NCBI GenBank assembly: GCA_942492965.1
Contig: OW818656.1
Span: forward strand, 992,001-1,056,000
Source: Sphingosinicella sp942492965
GTDB taxonomy: Bacteria > Pseudomonadota > Alphaproteobacteria > Sphingomonadales > Sphingomonadaceae
Length of the DNA stretch: 64,000 bases
Reading direction: 5' to 3'
Shown here: positions 52,849 to 59,241 of the stretch, in pieces
Numbering within the stretch: the stretch's first letter is position 1
Layout: the number at the start of each line of letters is the position of its first letter
The notes under the pieces: generated by a model
The model's input: only the letters and a program-made list of their open reading frames with translations
Database searches by the model: none
What the model was told of the DNA's origin: nothing
Made by a program: the position numbers and the translations under genes

Positions 52849-54129
52849 ATGCCGGAGCAACGTCTCGCGATCATCGGCGGCGGACCCAAGGCAGCGGCGA
52901 TCGCCGCCAAAGCCGCCTGTCTGCGTGAACTCGCCGATCTTCCGCTCGAGGTCGTGATCTTCGAGCGCCACGAGATCGGCGCGGCCTGGTTGGGCAACCA
53001 TGGCTATACCGATGGCCAGCAGCGGCTCTGCACGCCCGCCGAGCGCGATATCGGCTTTCCCTATGACTCGCAGCTCGCCGAAGGTCTTGGCAGCGAGTTG
53101 CAGGTACGCTTCTCCTGGATGGCTTATGCGATCGCCAAGGGCAGCTACGGCGACTGGGTGGACCGGGGACGGCCCAAGCCGACCCATCGCGAATTCGCTG
53201 ACTATATCGCCTGGTGCATCGAGGATGCGGCGCTGGTCCTCTTCGGCGAGGTGACGGCGCTCAAACATCGCTTCGGGCGGTGGAGCGTCACCTATAGCGA
53301 TCTCGCTACCGGGGCGCCGATGCGGGAAAGCGGGTTCGACGGCGTCGTCGTCACCGGTCCAGGACCGCAATCGACCCGCCTGCCGCAGGTCGCCGATCAT
53401 CGCATTTTCGACGGCGTCGGCTTCTGGTTGCCGGGCATCGTGACGGCAGCAGCGCAGCACGCGGCGGAGAGTCCGGACGATCCTGTAGTCATCGTCGGAT
53501 CCGGCGGCACTGCCGCCGCGACCGCCGCGGCGCTGGTCCGCGCCCAGGTCCAGAATGAAATCATCGTGCTCGGCAATCAGGCGGCGCTCTATGCGCGCGC
53601 CGACAGCTATTTCGAGAATCGCGCCTTTCGCGACCCGAAATTCTGGTCCGCGCTCAGTGCCGGCGACCGCCGTATCTTCTCGGACCGGCTGACGCGCGGC
53701 GCGGTCTGGTCGAACGTCGTCGATCTGCTCGCACAGGTCGACACGATTGATTATCTCCAGGGTGAAGCGATCCGGGTCCGCCACGATCCCGTGGGGGATC
53801 CGGCCGGCGCACTGATGGTAGACTATCGCACCTCGGCAGATCCGGACGGCGTCATTGCCCAACCGGCTTCGGTCGTGATCGATGCGACCGGCTTCGACCC
53901 CTGGTGGTTTCGGTCGCTCCTTTCGAAGACGCTGGCCGACCAAACACTTCGCGAGCCGGCTATGCGCTCCACCATGGCGAGCGACCTCAGCCTGCCACTG
54001 ACCGGGGCGCCCCGCCTGCACGTTCCCATGGTCGGGCAAGCGGTCGGTCCCGCCTATAGTTCGCTGATGGCGCTCGGATCGCTTTCGGACGTGATCCTCA
54101 GACCCTATGTCGAGGCGGCGCTAACTTGA
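52849..54129 (+). CDS. MbtG-like FAD/NADPH N-monooxygenase in defence operon
   Basis: A 426-residue protein. The FAD site is AIIGGGPKAAAIAAKAACLR at 7–26. Then come GAAWLGNHGYTDGQQRLCTP, ERDIGFPY, VRFSWMAYAIA and DRGRPKPTHREFADYIAW. The NADPH site is VIVGSGGTAAATAAAL near 215–230, with ARADSYFENRAFRDPKFW afterwards. This order closely follows mycobactin lysine N-oxygenase MbtG, an enzyme that hydroxylates the side-chain amine of lysine in siderophores. No siderophore gene is near; instead it is tightly linked to a helicase and nuclease. The substrate is unknown and may be a small molecule, a protein lysine or a nucleotide (inference). Confidence 0.8.
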   Translation: MPEQRLAIIGGGPKAAAIAAKAACLRELADLPLEVVIFERHEIGAAWLGNHGYTDGQQRLCTPAERDIGFPYDSQLAEGLGSELQVRFSWMAYAIAKGSYGDWVDRGRPKPTHREFADYIAWCIEDAALVLFGEVTALKHRFGRWSVTYSDLATGAPMRESGFDGVVVTGPGPQSTRLPQVADHRIFDGVGFWLPGIVTAAAQHAAESPDDPVVIVGSGGTAAATAAALVRAQVQNEIIVLGNQAALYARADSYFENRAFRDPKFWSALSAGDRRIFSDRLTRGAVWSNVVDLLAQVDTIDYLQGEAIRVRHDPVGDPAGALMVDYRTSADPDGVIAQPASVVIDATGFDPWWFRSLLSKTLADQTLREPAMRSTMASDLSLPLTGAPRLHVPMVGQAVGPAYSSLMALGSLSDVILRPYVEAALT

Positions 54130-54136
54130 AATTGAG

Positions 54137-54160
54137 GTGTTCATATGTATATATGAACAC
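54137..54160. promoter_or_regulatory. Palindromic operator upstream of RHH gene
   Basis: GTGTTCATAT-GTAT-ATATGAACAC is a perfect inverted repeat with 10-bp arms, 17 bp before the RHH start codon and directly before its AAGGAGG ribosome site. RHH repressors typically bind such sites in their own promoters, so autoregulation is the natural reading. No second copy was noticed near the ABC-3C promoter. Confidence 0.7.
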
Positions 54161-54177
54161 ATCGAAGGAGGATCCCG

Positions 54178-54489
54178 ATGTCTGATCCCAAGGACAATAT
54201 GGTGCTGCGCACCGTCTATCTGCCGATCAATCTCGATCGCGAGCTGCGCCAACTCGCATTCTCGCGCGACGTGAGCAAGGCCGACCTCATCCGCGATTTT
54301 ATTCGGCAGGGTCTCGGCGGCGTCCAGCAGACTGGCGAGAAGACCTTGGCCGACAAGGTCCAGGAACGGATCGATACGCGCGAGAAGACGATCTCAAACG
54401 CATTGGTGAGCGCCAAGGCGAAGAAATCCTCAACCGGTCTGGTCAGGAAACGGCGCCGCGCGCCCGCCAAAGTCGCCGCCCACGCCTGA
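54178..54489 (+). CDS. Ribbon-helix-helix-like transcriptional regulator
   Basis: A 103-residue protein. The N-terminal RHH fold has a strand NMVLRTVYLPINLDRELRQL, then the helix SRDVSKADLIRDFIRQG. A basic C-terminal tail (VRKRRRAPAKVAAHA) could bind DNA or RNA. AAGGAGG precedes the start. It follows the MbtG-like gene by 48 bp but has its own operator. It is convergent with the ABC-3C operon, 20 bp apart. It could be the antitoxin-like repressor of the neighbouring systems; no cognate small toxin is seen. Confidence 0.75.
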   Translation: MSDPKDNMVLRTVYLPINLDRELRQLAFSRDVSKADLIRDFIRQGLGGVQQTGEKTLADKVQERIDTREKTISNALVSAKAKKSSTGLVRKRRRAPAKVAAHA

Positions 54490-54509
54490 ACGAAGCTCCG
54501 GGGCCGCAG

Positions 54510-56483
54510 CTATGACGCTGCGGTTTCGCCAGTCCATTCGACTGGCACCAGCTTCTTGTCGCCGCGCCATTCCTCGACCAGCGTAACTCCCTCGATCTCG
54601 CCCCAGACCTCGGGACCGGCATGGTCGAGGATGATGATCTGCAAGCGACCGTCCGCTTGCACCACCTCGCTCCCGAGCGCCTCGAACACCCAGCGGATCG
54701 CCCGAACATCCTCGTCGCGTGTGCGGCCCACCTCGCTGACATGCGCGCCTTCGAACCCGCGCGGGAAATAGACCTGGCTCGGCTGGTCGAACACGAGAAG
54801 ACCAGGCACCGGATGGCCAATATCGGTCAGGAAGAAGCGCTGCAGCGCGGCCATCACCGCGACATGATAAGCGAGCCAGTTCGCACCGCTGCCGATCTCC
54901 CAGAGATAGTCGGTGCGGTCGGGATGAACGACACGCACCGTCAGATCGTCGACCGACAGCTCGATCGGCGCATTCGGCCATTCGGCATCGAGCGTCGGGA
55001 TAATTCGCGACGCATAGGTCTCGATGATCTTGAGCGCCGCGATCTGCTTCTGCTTGACCTGATTTTCCGAGTAGATCTTCCGATAGTCCGCGATCTGCGT
55101 CCGGATCGCGTCGATTTCGGCGGGCAATTCGGCGTCCTCACCCGTCCGCTCATAAAGCTGGATGACCTGTTCGAGCCGACCGAGAAAACGTTCGATCCGG
55201 TCCGAGCGGAAGGTCGCCGCACGCACCTGCTCCGAACGGCGTTCTAGCAGCACCATCTCGCGCCGGATCGCGCTCAGCGCCGCCGTGCCTTCCTCGACCG
55301 CGCCGCGTAACCGGACGCGCTCCCGGTCGAAGGCGTCGGAGAGCGACGGCTGCGACCGCAATTGCAGTTCGACGCCGGCGAGAGCCTCACGCAACGTCTC
55401 GATCTTGTCGCGCCCGCCGCCGCCCAAGGCGACGATCGGATCGTTCGATCGCTCCACCACCTCGCCGAGCCAGGTCGAGACGTCGAGCCGCTCGCGCTGG
55501 ATCTGCATCGCCGAACCGTAGGAAAGGCTGCTGTCGATCAGCCGCTGGATCTCGTTGAGGCGCTGCCGGCGCTCGGCGAGCATGGCGGCGATGCGCCGCT
55601 CCTCCTCCCGCAACCGCTGGAGTTCAACGAGCGTGACCTCGATCGATCCCACGCTAGGCTGCGCCGACCGGCTGCTGCCCTGTGCGATCGTGCGCAGCAT
55701 CTCGAGCATGTCCGGCCAGTTGTCTGGAATGACGGTGTTGGGCGGCACGAGGCCAAGTTCAATCGCCTGTTTGATCCAGCCCTGCGCCTCGACCTGCCAG
55801 GTCCGCACCGACGAGCGCATGGCATTGAGTTCGGCTTCCTTGCGCCGCAACTGCCGCTGCAACTTGTCGATTTCCCACTTGGCCGCGAGCATGTCGGCGG
55901 TGAGTGCCCCCACCACATAAGGGAAGATCGCCTTGAGCTTCTCACGATGCTCGGTCGTGTCCGCGTTGAAGAAGAGGACGGCGGGATTGGCGACGATATA
56001 TTGCGGCTGGAACATGAACGCGGTCAGGTCGCGGAAACTGACCCGCGAATTGAAGCCCGGCTCCGCCGTAGGCTCGAGGTCGAGGTTCGACAGCGCCGAC
56101 AGCCGGTCGAGGATCCGCTTCACGCCATCCGCGGTACTGTTCTTGACCGGGGTCTCCAGGGGCACATCGATGTCCCCGTCGGACTCGAGCAGCATCATGT
56201 CGCCGGTCTGCTTCAGATCGCCGGGTTCCCGGCGGGCGAGCAGCTTCTGGCCCTCGATCGTCTGGATGACGATCCCGAACCACGAACAGGCCTTGCGGAT
56301 CGTGCCCACCGGAATGCTGCATTTGGTCGAGGCGAGGCAATAATCGATGATCGGGATGACGGCGGATTTGCCCGTCTTCGAAGCCCCGCTGATGACATTG
56401 GCCATGCCCGGCTCGAACGACACGATGCGCGGCGGATGACCGTCCTTCGACCAGAGAATGAGCTTGAGGATCTGCAGATGCAT
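54510..56483 (-). CDS. ABC-3C system ATPase (DUF3732)
   Basis: A 657-residue SMC/RecN-like ATPase. Walker A GASKTGKSAVIPI at 33–45, then a long coiled-coil middle (about 190–480) rich in REEERR and LEQV heptads. The C-terminal ATPase half has ANWLAYHVAVMAALQRFFL and Walker B-like PGLLVFDQPSQVYFP, the DUF3732 signature. In ABC-3C systems this ATPase acts with a middle component and a nuclease-like effector as a predicted conflict system. It is the last gene of a three-gene operon with overlapping start and stop codons. Confidence 0.9.
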   Translation of the reverse strand: MHLQILKLILWSKDGHPPRIVSFEPGMANVISGASKTGKSAVIPIIDYCLASTKCSIPVGTIRKACSWFGIVIQTIEGQKLLARREPGDLKQTGDMMLLESDGDIDVPLETPVKNSTADGVKRILDRLSALSNLDLEPTAEPGFNSRVSFRDLTAFMFQPQYIVANPAVLFFNADTTEHREKLKAIFPYVVGALTADMLAAKWEIDKLQRQLRRKEAELNAMRSSVRTWQVEAQGWIKQAIELGLVPPNTVIPDNWPDMLEMLRTIAQGSSRSAQPSVGSIEVTLVELQRLREEERRIAAMLAERRQRLNEIQRLIDSSLSYGSAMQIQRERLDVSTWLGEVVERSNDPIVALGGGGRDKIETLREALAGVELQLRSQPSLSDAFDRERVRLRGAVEEGTAALSAIRREMVLLERRSEQVRAATFRSDRIERFLGRLEQVIQLYERTGEDAELPAEIDAIRTQIADYRKIYSENQVKQKQIAALKIIETYASRIIPTLDAEWPNAPIELSVDDLTVRVVHPDRTDYLWEIGSGANWLAYHVAVMAALQRFFLTDIGHPVPGLLVFDQPSQVYFPRGFEGAHVSEVGRTRDEDVRAIRWVFEALGSEVVQADGRLQIIILDHAGPEVWGEIEGVTLVEEWRGDKKLVPVEWTGETAAS

Positions 56484-56974
56484 CAGGGCGTCACTCGCAG
56501 CAAGGAAAAAACGTTCGGCGCGGGCACGCGCGCGAACCAGCGGCCGAGCTTGTCGGCGGCGGCGGTGTACGGACGGATGCGCTCGCTCGGCTTGCGCAGC
56601 TTGACCTCATTGGCGCGCAGCAGCGCATCTTCATAGATGATCGACAAAAGGCCGGCGGCGCTTCCCGTCGACAGCGCTTCGAGCGTCAGCCGCCGCATCG
56701 CCAGCGCGCGGCCATGCACCGCCATCAGATCCTCGCGATGCCGCTCGAATTTCTCGATGAACTTGCCGAGCCCGGACGACGGAAAGGTGCCGGTGACCAG
56801 ATCGAGCGTCGGCCGGTGCAGGACCAGTGGCAGGCACAGGAACGCCAGCGGCAGAAACGGCAGGCGGCCCATCACTTCCTCCTGATAGCCCCGGCCGAAC
56901 GACCATAGGAGCACTGATCCCAGCGCTGAGTTCTGGACGGCCTCGACCGATGTGATCTGCTGCCTCGCCATCAT
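56483..56974 (-). CDS. ABC-3C system middle component
   Basis: A 163-residue helical protein starting MMARQQITSVEAVQNSALGS. VEAVQNSALGSVLLWSFGRG and LPFLPLAFLCLPLVLH, and the C-terminal ADKLGRWFARVP followed by NVFSLLRVTP, are the pattern of the 'three component ABC system middle component'. It overlaps the upstream effector gene by 4 bp (ATGA) and touches the ATPase start, so the stoichiometry is probably coupled. It is thought to link ATPase and effector. Confidence 0.88.
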   Translation of the reverse strand: MMARQQITSVEAVQNSALGSVLLWSFGRGYQEEVMGRLPFLPLAFLCLPLVLHRPTLDLVTGTFPSSGLGKFIEKFERHREDLMAVHGRALAMRRLTLEALSTGSAAGLLSIIYEDALLRANEVKLRKPSERIRPYTAAADKLGRWFARVPAPNVFSLLRVTP

Positions 56975-58134
56975 GTCCCCGGAAAATAGTCGGCATAGTG
57001 CGGATGCCAGCCGACCCGCACATTGTCGGCGAGCATGTTGAAGGTACCGGGAATGAAATAGCCCGGTACGTTGCGGCCATCGAGCGGCGCCTGGTGCGAA
57101 ACGCAGCGCCGGTAAACGGTGCGACCGCGCGTCTCCTCATCCTTGTCGGTCAGCAGGTCTTCGATCTCGCCGCGGGTGATCCTGAAATGGGCCTCGAGCG
57201 TGTCGTGGAGCGCATCGAGGCTCTCGGCGACGATACGCCCGTCGGCCGCCCACAAGGTCCGGTCGGCGTCCGAGCGCAGATAATCGCTGACCGCACGAAC
57301 GACATCCTCGGTCGGCATCTGCACCTTGAGGAGCTGTTGGACGAACATCGGTGTCGTCGCGAGCACGGCATCGACCTCCGCCGGGGTCGGACTGCCCGTT
57401 GTCGGAACCAGCAGACCGAGCGCCCCGTGCCGGCGGATGAAGTCGCGCACATCGCGGCGGAACTCCTCGGCATCGAGTACCGGTTTCTCGCCATCGCGCA
57501 GCAGCGACGCGATCCTGTTCTTGGCCATGCCAATCGCATGGGCGCAAAAGTCATCGAGCGCCTCTTCGAGTACGGAGAAGCGCAATATCTCGCGGATCGA
57601 CTCGACCGGATCCTCGACGCTGATCAGCCGAAAATTACGGATAATCTGGACGCAGATGGCCTCGCCCGCCGCCAGGAAATCGTTGATCTTGGGGTTACAG
57701 CCCTTGAGCTTGTTCGAAGGCGTGATCTTCTTCGCGATCGTCACGAGCACCGCCTTTGCCTCAGCTTCGGTCGACGCCTCGTGGAGAAGGGTCGCGAGCG
57801 TCCCTTCTTTGAGCGGGCACACATACAGGCGAAACGCCGTCGCCGATGGATCGATCTCGGCCTCGACGCACAAGCTCGACCAGTTCGCGAAACTCTTCCA
57901 TAACTCCACCGAATTGTCCGAAAGCGGGTTCCCTGTTAGAGCGCTCTTGGACTGCTCGAGCCACAATGAACCGTCGGGCCGGTGGATCGCTGTGTCCTCG
58001 ACAAATTCGAGGGAAACCTTGCTACCAGCGGCCGCCTTTAGCAGATGCCGGCAAAGGCGCACATCTTGCAGCCCATAGCCAAGATATTGGCCAGGCGCCG
58101 AGCTTTTTGTTTTCGTGACTATCGCCGTCGCCAT
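56971..58134 (-). CDS. ABC-3C effector with predicted PD-(D/E)xK-type N-terminal domain
   Basis: A 387-residue protein, the first gene of the ABC-3C operon. The N-terminal 70 residues read PGQYLGYGLQDVRLCRHLL, then VSLEFVEDTAIHR (Glu 43, Asp 47) and LWLEQSKSALTGN (Glu 60, Gln 61, Lys 63), with LWKSFANW after. This resembles the DUF4297/Cap4-like nuclease pattern. The C-terminal half, ending QAPLDGRNVPGYFIPGTFNM, is the ABC-3C-specific domain. It presumably cleaves DNA when the ATPase senses invasion (inference from family). Confidence 0.82.
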   Translation of the reverse strand: MATAIVTKTKSSAPGQYLGYGLQDVRLCRHLLKAAAGSKVSLEFVEDTAIHRPDGSLWLEQSKSALTGNPLSDNSVELWKSFANWSSLCVEAEIDPSATAFRLYVCPLKEGTLATLLHEASTEAEAKAVLVTIAKKITPSNKLKGCNPKINDFLAAGEAICVQIIRNFRLISVEDPVESIREILRFSVLEEALDDFCAHAIGMAKNRIASLLRDGEKPVLDAEEFRRDVRDFIRRHGALGLLVPTTGSPTPAEVDAVLATTPMFVQQLLKVQMPTEDVVRAVSDYLRSDADRTLWAADGRIVAESLDALHDTLEAHFRITRGEIEDLLTDKDEETRGRTVYRRCVSHQAPLDGRNVPGYFIPGTFNMLADNVRVGWHPHYADYFPGT

Positions 58135-58507
58135 GACGCCCCATACACCCCTTCATCCGCGTCTATCTCCTCGGATGATCGTCGAAATCCAATCGTTAGT
58201 TAAACGCATCTTTTCAGACGTTGCATCAAAATTCGAATTTGATTGGATAAGACAGTTCTTGTGTTGTGGTCTATCCATGACCACCAAACGAAGGTTGGAC
58301 TCTGCACAGCAAGGTTCGAACTCGGCTATGGCCGCCGACGCAATTCAACCTCTGCTATGCGATCTTTGTCCTAAACAAGCCGCCTGTTGGGCTTGCCCAT
58401 CCATCGCTTTCGCAGCGATCGCCGGATTCGGCATTCTGAATAGACGTCGGCTCATATCAATAGACCGCCTGAGTCCGGACAGTCTTGAAGGTCGAACGAA
58501 GCCGCCA
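58135..58507. other. Gene-free region between ABC-3C promoter and traD
   Basis: 373 bp. An AT-rich patch at 58190–58280 is the likely ABC-3C promoter area. An ORF reading rightwards through the region is a shadow of traD/traC. Near 58505 the sequence matches the traD 3' flank of island 1 only over the coding part, so the cargo boundary lies about here. Confidence 0.45.
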
Positions 58508-58786
58508 TTAAGAGTCACGCTCTGCGGCCTCGGCTTCGAACGCCCTTTTCCCCCTACGCCGCCAGAGCACGATGACCGCCTCGCGCTGCTCCCCGTCTAC
58601 CTCCTGCACGAGCCCGAGCAGCGCCCCATAAATCGCTGCACGGTCGTCATTGACGAGCACATCGAGCCTTGCCTTGACGACGAGCCCACCAAGTTCGATG
58701 AGCTGGCGCGTCCGCTCGCGGCGTTTTACGACCCACCCCCGCGTATCAATCCGCGCCCGCCGCGCCTGCAGGCGATACCGCAGCAC
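58508..58786 (-). CDS. TraD-like conjugal transfer protein (island 2)
   Basis: The core is RQLIELGGLVVKARLDVLV, YGALLGLV and VLWRRRGKRAFEAEA, as in island 1. The start is uncertain. GTG 58786 gives 92 residues and overlaps the traC-like gene by 41 bp; the GTG pair used in island 1 is GTC-GTA here. Conservation of the overlapping frame upstream argues for an early start in both copies. Accessory mobilization protein. Confidence 0.68.
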   Translation of the reverse strand: MLRYRLQARRARIDTRGWVVKRRERTRQLIELGGLVVKARLDVLVNDDRAAIYGALLGLVQEVDGEQREAVIVLWRRRGKRAFEAEAAERDS

Positions 58787-59066
58787 CTGCAACCTTCGCT
58801 CGGCGCGTAGCGTCCTTCGCAGCGCTTGTCGTATGTTTCCCGCGCAGAAAGAACGCGGCGCCCGCAGTGCGCCACTCCTCCTTCTGCACCATGTCTGTCG
58901 TGGTGACGGCCTTGACCAGAACGCCGGCAAGCACATCGGCCCCGAGGCCATCGGCACCGGTCGCGGTAACCAGCTGCCCAAGCTCGCGAAGCTTCCGGTC
59001 CTGAAGCGCCTTTGCCTTGTCAGCGAGCAGCTTCATCTCGGCATCATAGTCACGGGGCCTGCGCAT
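58746..59066 (-). CDS. TraC-like mobilization accessory protein (island 2)
   Basis: A 106-residue counterpart of 11290–11610 (MRRPRDYDAEMKLLADKAKA; LGQLVTATGAD; EEWRTAGAAFFLRGK). Divergent from traA across the oriT-like element, as in island 1 and in Ti plasmids. Database names for this family vary between TraC and TraD, so no symbol is given. Confidence 0.7.
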   Translation of the reverse strand: MRRPRDYDAEMKLLADKAKALQDRKLRELGQLVTATGADGLGADVLAGVLVKAVTTTDMVQKEEWRTAGAAFFLRGKHTTSAAKDATRRAKVAGAAVSPAGAAGAD

Positions 59067-59183
59067 GGGATGTGATCCTTCGGTTTTGCGATGATGTGCC
59101 CGAGGCTACGAGTCGTTTGCGCGCGCGGTAAAGAGGTCGAACCTGTGTGAGATCACCCGGTCCCTCGCGAGATTCGATCTTGT

Positions 59184-59214
59184 GAGGGCGCGCTTATACG
59201 TCGTGCCGACGTGG
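59184..59214 (+). other. oriT: oriT-like element (island 2)
   Basis: The plus strand reads GAGGGCGCGCTTATACGTCG, then TGC and CGACGT; the palindrome ACGTCG-N3-CGACGT is at 59198–59212. It is identical in its core to the island 1 element at 11144–11175. The location between traA and the traC-like gene and the Q-type nick-region look support an origin of transfer served by either TraA copy. Confidence 0.55.
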
Positions 59215-59241
59215 CTTTCGGGGTGTAGATCGTGTGCCGCC

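Noticed and set aside
52849..54129. Reading the MbtG-like gene as part of a siderophore cluster
   Set aside because: No NRPS, siderophore synthetase, transporter or TonB receptor gene is present anywhere in the window.
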